Shown: positions 1-8,783 of the stretch, in pieces
Position numbering within the stretch: the stretch's first letter is position 1
Layout: each line of letters starts with the position of its first letter
Assembly (NCBI RefSeq): GCF_001441165.1
Contig: NZ_CP013126.1
Location: 2,881,551-2,945,550 of the forward strand
DNA: 64,000 bases
Reading direction: 5' to 3'
DNA from: Acidipropionibacterium acidipropionici
Lineage (GTDB): Bacteria; Actinomycetota; Actinomycetes; Propionibacteriales; Propionibacteriaceae
Translations under genes and position numbers: made by a program
The notes under the pieces: model-generated
Databases searched by the model: none
Told to the model about the DNA's origin: nothing
What the model saw: the letters and a program-made list of their open reading frames with translations, nothing else

Positions 1-1296
1 CTGCTTCCCCGGCGTTGCGGACAGGCCGGGAATGCGCGATTCCGGGATTCGAACAGTGCGTCCTCGGGTGACCTGCCAGCGTCTGCCGGTGCGGTTGGTC
101 CATTCGTAGACGCCGGGTTCGGGCTGGCTCAGGTTCCAGATGCCGGCGGTCTTGGCCCGGTGCTCTTTGCGACTCAGGGGGCCGAGGTTGGAGATCCTCG
201 TCTGGGCGGGCGGGGCCGGGGAACCGGGTGTGGATCTGCGGTAGGGGATCGTGTGGTCCAGGTCGGCGGTGCGGGATCGGGATGTTGAGAAGGGGAAGAC
301 GGAGCCGTCCTCCCTGATGATCAGCTGCCGGCGGATCCTGTCGGGGATCTCGTAGGCGTCAACCGACGGGTCGCCGGCCAGGTCGGTGACCGGCAGCACC
401 CGGATGCGGTGGTGGCCCAGCAGGTGGGCCAACTGGTCCAGGAGCACCGGGCCGACGTCGCCGCCGCGGGCGAGGACCCGGGCCACCTGAGTGCCGTCGG
501 TGGCTGCCGTGTCGAGGGCTTCGGCGGCGATGTGGACCACCACGTCGGCCAGGGGCAGCGGCGGGGTGGCGGTGGTGTCGTCATCGGTGGGTGTGGCGAT
601 CTCCTCCAGGGCCCGGGCGGCCAGGATCGGCAGCGGCTCCTGCGCGCCGTCCTTCCTCAGCCGGGTGGTGATCCGGCTGATCTCGGCCTGCAGCCGCAAG
701 GCTGCGCCGGTGTCGATGAGTCCGCCGATGGCCGAGGTGCCGTCTCCCAGATGCCGGATGGACACGAACCGGTCGCGCCGGGCGATCTCGGCCTTCCGTC
801 GCGCCAGGTCGGCGTCCGCGCGCACAATGAGGCCGGCCAGGCGCCGCCGGATCCGCGGCCACGGCACAACGCCCCACACCGATTCGAGTTTCTTGTCGAC
901 CCACCGGGCCGCCTCGGCCGACAGGTCCTGGGCTGCCAGGGCGACTTTCCGGGCCTGCCAGGCCTCGACCCTCAGGTCGGCGACCGCCGCCCAGAGGTGA
1001 GGGTGGCGGGCCCGCAGGTTCGCGACGTCATGGACGAGGCTCCAAGCAGCCGGTTCGCTCAGGTGCAGCAGGGCACCCACTTCCAGGGCCACGAACTCGC
1101 CCACCGCCCCGGCACCCTCGGCCCCCGCCGAGACCACCTTCTCGGCGGCCGGGGAATCCACCATCGGTGTGGGTGCAGGGTACGAGTCGATCATGGCGGC
1201 CACCGCGGCCAGCCGGTCGGCCTCGGCGCGACGCACCGCGGTATCGGCGTCGACCAGTCGGTCGCTCGCCTGCCTGAACCGCGTCATCGCCTCCAT
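1..1296 (-). CDS. HNH endonuclease, DUF222 (13E12-repeat) family, 3' end outside window
   Basis: One open frame runs without a stop from the ATG at 1296 to the window edge (432 codons seen). The N-terminal two thirds is the helical, Ala/Arg-rich DUF222 region. The C-terminal part has the HNH core DLDHTIPYR, then a tail containing GPLSRKEHRAKTAG and WNLSQPEPGVYEWTNRTGR, as in actinobacterial DUF222-HNH proteins. These are common multicopy actinobacterial proteins of unclear role, probably DNA nucleases. Oddity: the stretch before the HNH core reads DGSVFPFSTSRSRTADLDH, so the two cysteines usually found there (CVFPxC) are both serine. The zinc-structural site may therefore be lost. Family is sure, activity is not. 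Confidence 0.85.
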   Translation of the reverse strand, partial: MEAMTRFRQASDRLVDADTAVRRAEADRLAAVAAMIDSYPAPTPMVDSPAAEKVVSAGAEGAGAVGEFVALEVGALLHLSEPAAWSLVHDVANLRARHPHLWAAVADLRVEAWQARKVALAAQDLSAEAARWVDKKLESVWGVVPWPRIRRRLAGLIVRADADLARRKAEIARRDRFVSIRHLGDGTSAIGGLIDTGAALRLQAEISRITTRLRKDGAQEPLPILAARALEEIATPTDDDTTATPPLPLADVVVHIAAEALDTAATDGTQVARVLARGGDVGPVLLDQLAHLLGHHRIRVLPVTDLAGDPSVDAYEIPDRIRRQLIIREDGSVFPFSTSRSRTADLDHTIPYRRSTPGSPAPPAQTRISNLGPLSRKEHRAKTAGIWNLSQPEPGVYEWTNRTGRRWQVTRGRTVRIPESRIPGLSATPGKQ

Positions 1297-1333
1297 GACA
1301 CAAGCCAACCAGCCGGGTCTGACAATTCCTTGC

Positions 1334-1348
1334 GACAGAGCCTCTGTC
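1334..1348. promoter_or_regulatory. 15-bp palindrome upstream of the HNH gene
   Basis: GACAGAG-c-CTCTGTC is a perfect 7-1-7 inverted repeat 38 bases upstream of the HNH start codon, in the 202-base gap between the divergent HNH and hen1 genes. It could be an operator. It does not match the actinobacterial LexA box as I know it. The rest of 1297-1498 shows nothing I can name. Confidence 0.35.
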
Positions 1349-1498
1349 ATCTCAAAATGTGGACACTGTTTTTCAATCAGTTTCTGACTACGGGGATCAG
1401 GCCGGATCAGTCCACCGAAGAGCCCCGGATGAGGTTGCCGCCTCCGGCCCGCTACTCAAGGCCCCCGCACCCGGCGGCCCGCAGGCCCACCTGACACA

Positions 1499-2908
1499 AT
1501 GGCTCATGTGCTGCTGACAGTGACAATGACCGGTCCTGACGCGCCGGCCCTGGGATTCCTGCTCCACAAGCATCCCGACCGCGTCCAGACCTTCCACCTG
1601 TCCGTCGGCGAGGCCACCGTCTTCTACCCGCAGTCCGATCCCGAGCGGGTCACCGCGGCCCTGGTGGTCGAGCCCGACCCCATCGGCATGGTGAAGGGAC
1701 GGTTGCGCTCATCCCACGGGCGCTCGCTCACCGACTACGTCACCGACCGCCCCTACGCCGCATCCTCCATGCTCTCGGTGGCGATCGGCCGGGTGTTCAC
1801 CACCGCGCTGGCCGGTCGCTGCGACGCCCGCCCCGAGATCGCCGCCTCACCGGTGCCCCTGGAGATCCGGGTGCCCGCCGTCCCGGTGCGGCCCGCCGAC
1901 GGCGACCTGCAGGGCCCCGACCTGGTGCGCGCCCTCTTCTCACCCCTGGGCTGGAGTGTGGAGGCCGCCCAGCAGCCCATGGGTCCCGACGGCGGCTGGG
2001 GGCCGGCCCCCTACGTCGACCTCACGCTCACCGGCACGCTCCGGCTGGCCGACGCCCTGTCGCATCTGTATGTGCTGCTGCCCGTCCTCGACGACTCCAA
2101 GCACTACTGGGTGGGCTCCGACGAGGTGACCAAACTCGTGCGCCGCGGCGAGGGCTGGCTCGCCGACCACCCCCGGCGGGATCTCATCGTCGACCGCTAC
2201 CTGCTGGCTCGCCACGACTACGTCGAGGACGCCGCCGCGCGGCTCGAGGTGCTCGACGACTCGGCCCCCGAGGAGACCGAGGACACCGAGGAGGAGACCA
2301 GCACCCCCTTGAGGATCCGGCGGCGCGACGCCGTGACGGCCGTCCTCGGCGAGATCGGCGCCCACCGGGCGGTCGACATGGGCTGCGGCGAGGGGTTCTA
2401 CCTGCACGCCCTGCTCGACGACCCGGCCATCACCGAAGTGGTCGGCGCCGACGTCTCACCCAGGGCAATGTCGATCGCCGAGAAGCGCCTCAACCTGGAC
2501 CGGATGCCTGAACGTCAGCGGGCCAGGCTCACCCTGCGGCAGTCGTCGGTCACCTACCGCGACGACCGGCTGGCCGGCTTCGACGCGATCCTGCTCATCG
2601 AGGTCATCGAGCACCTGGATCCCGACCGGATCGCCTCTTTGGAGGCCAACATCCTCGGCTTCGCGCACCCCGGCCATCTCATCGTCACCACCCCCAACCG
2701 CGAGTACAACCGGGTCTACGGCTTGGCGCCCGGGACCCTGCGCCACCGGGACCACCGGTTCGAGTGGACCCGCGACCAGTTCGGCGACTGGGCCAGGGCC
2801 GCCGCACAGGCCCACGGCTACACCGTGGAGTTCAGACCGGTCGGCGACCAGGACCCGAAGGCCGGCCCGCCGACCCAGATGGCCGTGTTCACCAGGAAGG
2901 AGCAGTGA
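1499..2908 (+). CDS. hen1: Hen1, 3'-terminal RNA ribose 2'-O-methyltransferase
   Basis: 469 residues, the usual length for bacterial Hen1. The N-terminal domain carries the family signature LLHKHPDRVQTF (about residues 18-30). The C-terminal methyltransferase has the SAM loop MGCGEG (294-299), the metal-binding E368-x-x-E371-H372 within EVIEHLD, and H419 in HRDHRFEW, matching the Hen1 metal ligands. In known systems Hen1 adds a 2'-O-methyl to the 3' end of cleaved RNA before ligation by Pnkp, making the mended junction resistant to recleavage. The stop overlaps the pnkp start (ATGA at 2908). A GTG at 1508 (codon 4) is an alternative start, and neither has a clear Shine-Dalgarno. Confidence 0.93.
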   Translation: MAHVLLTVTMTGPDAPALGFLLHKHPDRVQTFHLSVGEATVFYPQSDPERVTAALVVEPDPIGMVKGRLRSSHGRSLTDYVTDRPYAASSMLSVAIGRVFTTALAGRCDARPEIAASPVPLEIRVPAVPVRPADGDLQGPDLVRALFSPLGWSVEAAQQPMGPDGGWGPAPYVDLTLTGTLRLADALSHLYVLLPVLDDSKHYWVGSDEVTKLVRRGEGWLADHPRRDLIVDRYLLARHDYVEDAAARLEVLDDSAPEETEDTEEETSTPLRIRRRDAVTAVLGEIGAHRAVDMGCGEGFYLHALLDDPAITEVVGADVSPRAMSIAEKRLNLDRMPERQRARLTLRQSSVTYRDDRLAGFDAILLIEVIEHLDPDRIASLEANILGFAHPGHLIVTTPNREYNRVYGLAPGTLRHRDHRFEWTRDQFGDWARAAAQAHGYTVEFRPVGDQDPKAGPPTQMAVFTRKEQ

Positions 2909-5409
2909 TGAGTGAGATCCATATCCCAGAACTCAGCCTGGTCGTGCTCATCGGGATCTCCGGATCCGGCAAGTCCACCTTCGCGGAGCGGGCCTTCGGC
3001 CCCTTCGAGGCCGTGAGCTCGGACCACTGCCGCGGCCTGGTCAGCGGGGACACGACCGACCAGGCGGCCACCGCCGACGCCTTCGACCTCCTCTACTACC
3101 TGGTCGGCAAGCGGCTGGACCGCGGACTGCTCACGGTGGTCGACGCCACCAACGTCACCCGTCAGGCGCGCGCCGGACTGGTCCGGCTGGCCCGCGACCA
3201 CGACGTCCTGCCCGCCGCGATCGTCCTGGACGTCGGGACCGAGGTGGCCGTGGCCCGCAACGCCGCACGCCCCGACCGGTCCTTCGGGGCCGGAGTGGTG
3301 CGCCGCCAGGCCGCCGACCTGCGCCAGTCGATCCGCCGGCTCAAGAAGGAGGGTTTCCGCTCGGTCCACGTGCTGCACGGCGTCGAGGAGATCCAGGACG
3401 CCACCATCGTGCGCGACCGGCTCCTCACCGACCGTCGCGACGACCACGGCCCCTTCGACATCATCGGCGACGTCCACGGATGCCTCGACGAGCTGCTCGC
3501 CCTGCTGGCCGAGCTCGGCTACAACGTCGTCACCGACGGCGACGGGCTCGCGGTCGACGCCGTCCACCCCGAGGGGCGCCGGGTCGTGTTCGTCGGCGAC
3601 CTGGTCGATCGCGGCCCCGACACCGTCGGCGTGCTGCGCCTGGCGATGGGGATGACGTCGGCCGGCCACGCCCTGGCCCTCCCCGGGAACCACGAGGACG
3701 AGCTGGCCCGCGCCCTGGACGGACGCAAGGTCCAGATCGGTCACGGCCTGGAGACCACCCTGGCCGAACTGTCCGCCCAACCCGAGGCATTCCGCTCCCG
3801 GGTCCACGACTGGTGCCGCGGACTGGTGTCCCACCTCATCCTCGACGGCGGGGGCCTGGTGGTCGCCCACGCCGGCCTCAAGGAGGCCTACCAGGGTCGG
3901 GCGTCGGGCCGGGTGAGGGCCTTCGCCCTGTACGGCGACACCACCGGGCAGTCCGACGAGTACGGGCTGCCGGTCCGGCTGGACTGGGCCCAGCAGTACC
4001 GCGGCTCGGCGCTGGTGGCCTACGGTCACACACCGGTTCCCCGCCTGGAATGGGTCAACAACACCATCTGTCTGGACACCGGCTGCGTCTTCGGCGGCCG
4101 GCTCTCGGCGCTGCGCTATCCGGAGCGCACCACCGTCCAGGTCGACGCCACCGCGGTCCACAGCGAACCGGCCAGGCCGTTCACGATCAGCGACCCGGTG
4201 CCCCGCGGGGACGACGAGCTGCGTCTGGACGACGTCGTCGGCCGCCATGTCGTGGAGACCGGGACGCTCGGGCGGGTCAGCGTCACCGCCGAGAACGCCG
4301 CCGGCGCCCTGGAGGTGCTCAGCCGCTACGCGATCGCCCCGCGGCTGATGTCCTACCTGCCTCCCACCATGTCCCCGGTGGCCACGTCTCACCGTCCCGA
4401 CTACCTGGAACACCCCGATGAGGCCTTCTCCACCTTCGCCGAGCAGGGAGTGGGCGAGGTGATCTGCGAGGAGAAGCACATGGGATCGCGGGCGGTGATC
4501 CACCTCCCCCCCGACGACGGGGCCGTGTACACCCGCACCGGCCGATCCTTCTTCGCACCGGAGCTCACCGCAACCCTCCTGGAGCGGATCAGGGCGGCGG
4601 CGTCCGCCGCGGGCCTCGACGCCGAGCTGGGCGACCGGCTGCTGCTGGACGCCGAACTGCTGCCCTGGTCGGTCAAGGCCGGTCCGTTGCTGCGCGAGCA
4701 TTTCGCACCTGTGGGTGCGGCGGCCAGGCTGGCGCTTCCGGCCGAGGTCCGGGCCCTGGAGGGAGCCGCCGGACGGGGGATGGACGTCGGCCCCCTGCTG
4801 GAGCGCACCCGTTCCCGGCTCCAGGACACCCAGGGCTACGACCGCGCCTGGCAGCGCCACGCCTGGCCGACGGACGGCCTGGAGGGAGTGCAGCTGGCCA
4901 TCTTCCAAGTGCTCGCCGCCGACGGCGCATCCTTCGCCGACCGTGACCACACATGGCACCTGGGGATCGCCGACCGGCTGGTCGACGCCGACCCGGCGCT
5001 GTTCCGCACCACCCGCAGGCTGGTGGTCGACACCTCGAACGAGGAGTCGCGCGACGCCGGCGCCCGGTGGTGGCTGGAGCTGACCGCCGGCGGGGGAGAG
5101 GGCATGGTCGTCAAGCCGCTGGGCAATCTTGTGCGCACCCGCAAGGGCCGGCTCGTCCAGCCCGGGCTCAAGGTGCGCGGACGGGAGTACCTGCGCATCA
5201 TCTACGGCCCCGACTACACCGAGCCCGGCAATCTGTCGCGGCTGCGCGACCGCAACCTGGGCCGCAAACGCTCCCTGGCCCTGCGGGAGTACGCCCTCGG
5301 CCTGGAGGCCGTCGACCGGCTGGTCGCCGGGGAGCCGCTGTGGCGGGTCCACGAGGCTGTCGCGGCCGTGCTGGCGTTGGAGTCGGAGCCGGTGGACCCG
5401 AGGTTGTGA
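2908..5409 (+). CDS. pnkp: Pnkp, polynucleotide kinase-phosphatase-ligase (RNA repair)
   Basis: 833 residues with all three expected modules. The N-terminal 5'-kinase has P-loop GISGSGKST (16-24). The metallophosphoesterase 2',3'-phosphatase has GDVHG (187-191), GDLVDRGPD, PGNHEDE, VAHAG and YGHTP. The C-terminal adenylyltransferase/ligase has motif I EEKHMGSR with nucleotidyl lysine K523. In characterised bacteria Pnkp heals both broken RNA ends and, with Hen1, seals them. It is translationally coupled to hen1 through a 4-base ATGA overlap, so the two probably form one operon. The strong SD AGGAAGGAG precedes the ATG at 2908. No frameshift or missing motif was seen. Confidence 0.93.
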   Translation: MSEIHIPELSLVVLIGISGSGKSTFAERAFGPFEAVSSDHCRGLVSGDTTDQAATADAFDLLYYLVGKRLDRGLLTVVDATNVTRQARAGLVRLARDHDVLPAAIVLDVGTEVAVARNAARPDRSFGAGVVRRQAADLRQSIRRLKKEGFRSVHVLHGVEEIQDATIVRDRLLTDRRDDHGPFDIIGDVHGCLDELLALLAELGYNVVTDGDGLAVDAVHPEGRRVVFVGDLVDRGPDTVGVLRLAMGMTSAGHALALPGNHEDELARALDGRKVQIGHGLETTLAELSAQPEAFRSRVHDWCRGLVSHLILDGGGLVVAHAGLKEAYQGRASGRVRAFALYGDTTGQSDEYGLPVRLDWAQQYRGSALVAYGHTPVPRLEWVNNTICLDTGCVFGGRLSALRYPERTTVQVDATAVHSEPARPFTISDPVPRGDDELRLDDVVGRHVVETGTLGRVSVTAENAAGALEVLSRYAIAPRLMSYLPPTMSPVATSHRPDYLEHPDEAFSTFAEQGVGEVICEEKHMGSRAVIHLPPDDGAVYTRTGRSFFAPELTATLLERIRAAASAAGLDAELGDRLLLDAELLPWSVKAGPLLREHFAPVGAAARLALPAEVRALEGAAGRGMDVGPLLERTRSRLQDTQGYDRAWQRHAWPTDGLEGVQLAIFQVLAADGASFADRDHTWHLGIADRLVDADPALFRTTRRLVVDTSNEESRDAGARWWLELTAGGGEGMVVKPLGNLVRTRKGRLVQPGLKVRGREYLRIIYGPDYTEPGNLSRLRDRNLGRKRSLALREYALGLEAVDRLVAGEPLWRVHEAVAAVLALESEPVDPRL

Positions 5410-5413
5410 GGGT

Positions 5414-5599
5414 CTACCTCCGACCTGAGGATTCGCGGTGAGTCATGCGTCGTGCGGTGGAACGGCGAAGCCCGGTCCACCGCGCTCTGCGGCGCCTGCC
5501 GGCCCGGCTCCGCATGCCGCGGTGCATCCGGCCCCAGGCCATGAAGTCCTTCATGGCCTCCTTGTCGCGCTGGCCCACCCACAGTCCGTAGGCGATCAT
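5414..5599 (-). CDS. possible small protein of unknown function (61 aa) or gene remnant
   Basis: An ATG at 5599 with an acceptable SD (AAGGGGGT about 7 bases upstream) opens a 61-codon frame. The first 28 residues (MIAYGLWVGQRDKEAMKDF...) look like real protein. The remainder is arginine-rich and resembles out-of-frame GC-rich sequence, so this may be the truncated head of a lost gene. It lies 3' of the GntR regulator on the same strand and ends just past the convergent pnkp stop. I do not recognise a family. Confidence 0.3.
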   Translation of the reverse strand: MIAYGLWVGQRDKEAMKDFMAWGRMHRGMRSRAGRRRRARWTGLRRSTARRMTHRESSGRR

Positions 5600-5610
5600 G
5601 ACGCCACCCC

Positions 5611-5638
5611 CTTGTCAGAAGAACCTTGTCAGATGAGC
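5611..5638. repeat. tandem 14-bp direct repeat
   Basis: CTTGTCAGAAGAAC is followed directly by CTTGTCAGATGAGC (12 of 14 identical, with the first nine bases identical). It sits just upstream of the small minus-strand frame starting at 5599 and downstream of the GntR gene. It may be a regulator-binding element. Confidence 0.35.
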
Positions 5639-5693
5639 TTTGAACCCACGGTACGCCGCGAGTCGTCGATGTCTGTGGCGGGGCCGGTCCAGG

Positions 5694-6062
5694 TCACAAC
5701 TGGTGGCGCAGGGCCATGAGGATCGCGTCGTCGCCGAAGCCCAGTTCCCTCATCGCGGAGACGTAGCCGGCAGTCAGTGCGTCGGCGCGGTCCTGAATCT
5801 CGGGCGAGGGTGCGGCGACGGGGGCGACGACGGTGCCGTTGCGGCCGCGGGTGATGAGGTAGCCCTCGACCTCCAACTCCTTGTAGGCGCGGGCAGCAGT
5901 GTTCGCGGCGATACCGAGATCGGCGGCCAGCCGGCGCACCGGCGGCAGCTTCATTCCGGCGGGCAGTCGACGGGCCAGAATCTCGTCGACCAGCTGTTCC
6001 CGCAGCTGCTCGAAGGGCGGACGGGGCCCGTCCGGATCGATCCGTAGGTTGTCCAGCCCCAT
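5694..6062 (-). CDS. GntR-family (YtrA-type) transcriptional regulator
   Basis: 122 residues. The winged-helix GntR domain spans about residues 10-75, with PFEQLREQLVDEI, LPPVRRLAADLGIAANTAARAY and YLITRGRNGTVV. The short C-terminal tail without a ligand domain is typical of the YtrA subfamily, which usually controls ABC exporters. I chose the ATG at 6062 over an in-frame upstream ATG because AAGGAGG lies five bases before it. It is 45 bases downstream of the DHFR-like gene on the same strand. No ABC transporter follows, only the possible remnant at 5414-5599. Confidence 0.88.
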   Translation of the reverse strand: MGLDNLRIDPDGPRPPFEQLREQLVDEILARRLPAGMKLPPVRRLAADLGIAANTAARAYKELEVEGYLITRGRNGTVVAPVAAPSPEIQDRADALTAGYVSAMRELGFGDDAILMALRHQL

Positions 6063-6107
6063 CACGTCCTCCTTGTTCAATATTTGCGTGACGAGTCTGC
6101 CACCCGA

Positions 6108-6635
6108 CTACCGGTCCTTGAGGACGCGGTGGTGGGCGCACACGAAGTCGCGGTTGCGCGCCACCTCGAGCAGCTCCAGATCGAGTGCCCGGGGCAGCAG
6201 CGGGCGTCCCGACCCCAGGGTGACCGGGGCGAACTGCACCCAGACCTCGTCCAGCAGCCCGGCGTCGGCGAACTGCCCGGCCAGGTCGCCGCCGCCGACC
6301 ACCCAGATGTCCTTGTCCCCGGCCGCGTCGGCGATGTCGCCGAAGACGTCGGCCACCGGGCCGCGGGCGAAGCGCAGGTCGGCGCCGTCGATGACCGGCA
6401 GGTCGCGGTGGGTGAACACCCAGGCGGGCTGGGTGTACTCCCAGGACTCCTGCTGGCGCAGGATCCACTCATAGGTCGAGGCCCCCATCGCCAGCGCTCC
6501 CATGCGCGTGATGAAGTCCGGGTAGGCCATCGGACCCTGAAGATCGAAATCCTGCTTCAACAGCCAGTCCAGCGAGTGCTCCGGGGTGGCGATGAACCCG
6601 TCGAGACTCGATGCCGTGTAGAAATGTGTGATCAT
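6108..6635 (-). CDS. dihydrofolate reductase-like / RibD C-terminal domain protein
   Basis: 175 residues with the RibD-C/DHFR-like fold signatures: ASSLDGFIATPEHSLDWL at the N-terminus, GASTYEWIL, VFTHRDLP, and the NADPH-binding WVVGGGDLAGQF, followed by the beta-strand PVTLGSGRPLLP. Members are NAD(P)H-dependent reductases of mostly unknown substrate (YyaP/YwjB group), and this is not the housekeeping FolA. It is divergent from the DUF1801 gene with a 32-base gap, and upstream of the GntR gene on the same strand. Confidence 0.85.
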   Translation of the reverse strand: MITHFYTASSLDGFIATPEHSLDWLLKQDFDLQGPMAYPDFITRMGALAMGASTYEWILRQQESWEYTQPAWVFTHRDLPVIDGADLRFARGPVADVFGDIADAAGDKDIWVVGGGDLAGQFADAGLLDEVWVQFAPVTLGSGRPLLPRALDLELLEVARNRDFVCAHHRVLKDR

Positions 6636-6667
6636 CGGCAGACCCTACGTGACAGAGAGGCCCCGCC

Positions 6668-7084
6668 ATGGCGTCCACCCGACCGGCGATGCTGCCCGGC
6701 GACCAGCCCGTCGTCGACGTCCTGGACCGTGCGACCGGTGCCCGTCGGGGCGAGGCCGACGAGCTGCTGGCCCTTCACCGCGACGTCAGCGGTGCCGAAC
6801 CGGTCGTCGGGGCGGGCAGGATCATCGGATTCGGCCAGTACGAGTACCGCTACGACTCGGGCCACGGCGGCATCGCACCGGAACTGGCCTTCGCCACCGG
6901 CCCCTCGCGCCACACGATCTATCTCGCCACCGGCTTCGCCGACCTGTGGCCGGATCTGCTCGCCGGCCTCGGGCCCCACCGGGCCACCAGAGCCTGTCTC
7001 CATCTCACCCGGCTGGCGGCCGTTGACCGCGACGTCATACGGACACTTCTGGAGCACACCCTGGCCGAGCGGCGCAGGGGCTGA
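6668..7084 (+). CDS. DUF1801 domain protein
   Basis: 138 residues with the DUF1801 (YdhG-like) pattern: ADELLALHRDVSGAEPVVGAGRIIGFGQYEYRY, then FATGPSRHTIYL and the terminal CLHLTRLAAVDRDVIRTLLEH. Function of the family is unknown. The SD-like AGAGAGG lies nine bases before the ATG. It converges on the VOC gene at 7091, leaving only six bases. Confidence 0.82.
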   Translation: MASTRPAMLPGDQPVVDVLDRATGARRGEADELLALHRDVSGAEPVVGAGRIIGFGQYEYRYDSGHGGIAPELAFATGPSRHTIYLATGFADLWPDLLAGLGPHRATRACLHLTRLAAVDRDVIRTLLEHTLAERRRG

Positions 7085-7090
7085 GGGCGG

Positions 7091-7456
7091 TCAGGGCATC
7101 TCGGTGACGCCCTCGTAGAGGCCGATGTCGTTGCCGTCGGGATCGGTGACCGCGGCCCACCAGCTCGTCTCGCTGATCTGCTGCTTGGGCATGCTCACCG
7201 CACCCCCGGCGGCGACGACCTGCTCCAGGACGGCGTCGATCGAGTCGACCTCGACATAAGACCTGGGCTGGGTGAAGGTCTCGTCACGGGGAGCCAGACC
7301 GCCTCCCGAGATCTTGTTGGGGGCCTGCCACATGGGGTAGTCCTCGAAGCCGGGCGGCGCTGCGATCTGCCAGCCGAACAGCCGGCCGTAGAAATCCTTG
7401 GCCCGGTCGATGTCGCTGACCGGGATGTCGATGTGGGTGATGTCTCCGTGGGCCAT
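7091..7456 (-). CDS. VOC (glyoxalase/bleomycin-resistance) family protein
   Basis: 121 residues forming two beta-alpha-beta-beta-beta units: ITHIDIPVSDIDRAKDFYGRLFGW at the start, and SYVEVDSIDAVLEQVVAAGG with DPDGNDIGLYE in the second half. I set the start at the ATG at 7456 because AGGAGG precedes it, and an upstream in-frame ATG lacks one. Substrate unknown. It lies 52 bases after the ornithine aminotransferase gene on the same strand, so it may share its transcript. Confidence 0.85.
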   Translation of the reverse strand: MAHGDITHIDIPVSDIDRAKDFYGRLFGWQIAAPPGFEDYPMWQAPNKISGGGLAPRDETFTQPRSYVEVDSIDAVLEQVVAAGGAVSMPKQQISETSWWAAVTDPDGNDIGLYEGVTEMP

Positions 7457-7508
7457 GATGACCTCCTGACGACGTACCTGACGCCGCCGATCCTGCCCTC
7501 CGGGAGGG

Positions 7509-8723
7509 TCACCCCGCATGACTCAGGTCGGCGAGCACCTCTGTCAGACGATCGACCGCAAGATCCAGCTCCTGGTCGGTGATCACCAGCGGCGGGGCGA
7601 GCCGGATCGTCGACCCGTGGGTCTCCTTGGCCAGGACGCCGCGATCGGCGAGGAGCTCGCACACCCGACGGCCGGTGGCCAGATCGGGGTCGACGTCGAC
7701 CCCGGCCCACAGCCCGCGCACCCGCACATCGACCAGCCCGTGACCCACCAGTTCCCCCAGCCGCCGCGCCAGCTGCGCTCCCAGATCCCGGGCCCGGGCC
7801 TGGAACTCTCCGGTGGACAGCAGATCGATCACCGCGAGACCGACGGCGGCCGCCAGGGGATTGCCGCCGAAGGTGGAGCCGTGCTCGCCGGGGCGCAGCA
7901 CCCCGAGCACCTCCGCGTCGCCGACCACGGCGCTGACCGGCACGATGCCCCCGCCCAGCGCCTTGCCGAGCAGATACAGGTCGGGGACGACGCCGGCGTT
8001 GTCGCACTCGAGGGTGGCACCGGTGCGCCCCAGGCCCGACTGGATCTCGTCGGCGATGAACAGGACGCCGCGCTCGGCGGTGAGCGCGCGGACCTGAGCC
8101 AGATAGCCCTCGGGCGCCAGGATGACGCCGGCCTCGCCCTGGATCGGCTCGATGAGCACCGCGACGGTCTCGTCGGTGATGGCGGCCTCCAGCGCTTCGG
8201 CGTCACCGTAGGCCACGACATCGAATCCGGGGGTGAAGGGCCCGAAGCCATTGCGGGCGTCAGGATCGGTGGAGAAGCCGACGATCGTGGTGGTGCGGCC
8301 GTGGAAGTTGCCGTCGGCCACGACGATGCGGGCCCGCCCGTCGGGCACCCCCTTGATCCGGTAGCCCCAGGCGCGCGCCACCTTGATCGCCGACTCCACC
8401 GCCTCGGCCCCGGTGTTCATCGGCAGCACCATGTCCTTGCCGGCCAGTTCGGCCAGCCGCTGGCAGAACTCTCCCAGGCGGTCGTTGCCGAAGGCGCGGC
8501 TGGTGAGGGTGAGGCGGTCCAGCTGGGCGCGGGCGGCGGCCACCAGGGCCGGATGGCGGTGGCCGAAGTTCAGTGCGGAGTAGGCGGCCAGGCAGTCGAG
8601 GTAACGGCGTCCCTCCACATCGGTGACCCAGGCTCCCTCTCCTGAGGCGATGACCACCGGCAGCGGGGCGTAGTTGTGGGCGCCGAAGCGCTCGGCCTGA
8701 GCGATGTGGGCGGCGGTGTCCAT
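7509..8723 (-). CDS. rocD: ornithine--oxo-acid aminotransferase
   Basis: 404 residues, a class III PLP aminotransferase. It contains AYSALNFGHRHP, PMNTGAEAVESAIKVAR, the GNFHGRTTT loop, EPIQGEAGV, the cofactor-binding FIADEIQSGLGRTG, and the Schiff-base lysine in LLGKALGGG. The set matches ornithine aminotransferase (ornithine plus 2-oxoglutarate to glutamate semialdehyde plus glutamate), an arginine/ornithine catabolic step linked to proline. I placed the start at ATG 8723; an in-frame TTG at 8765 is less likely. Confidence 0.9.
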   Translation of the reverse strand: MDTAAHIAQAERFGAHNYAPLPVVIASGEGAWVTDVEGRRYLDCLAAYSALNFGHRHPALVAAARAQLDRLTLTSRAFGNDRLGEFCQRLAELAGKDMVLPMNTGAEAVESAIKVARAWGYRIKGVPDGRARIVVADGNFHGRTTTIVGFSTDPDARNGFGPFTPGFDVVAYGDAEALEAAITDETVAVLIEPIQGEAGVILAPEGYLAQVRALTAERGVLFIADEIQSGLGRTGATLECDNAGVVPDLYLLGKALGGGIVPVSAVVGDAEVLGVLRPGEHGSTFGGNPLAAAVGLAVIDLLSTGEFQARARDLGAQLARRLGELVGHGLVDVRVRGLWAGVDVDPDLATGRRVCELLADRGVLAKETHGSTIRLAPPLVITDQELDLAVDRLTEVLADLSHAG

Positions 8724-8783
8724 GTCTTCAAGCGTAGGGCTCACGGGCGGCCGAAGCGTCGACAACGATCATCGGGAGTCGCG

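Noticed and set aside
2818-5352. Long open frame (844 codons) antisense to pnkp
   Set aside because: Gly/Asp/Val/Gln/His-rich composition typical of antisense GC-rich DNA; the plus strand carries complete Pnkp motifs.
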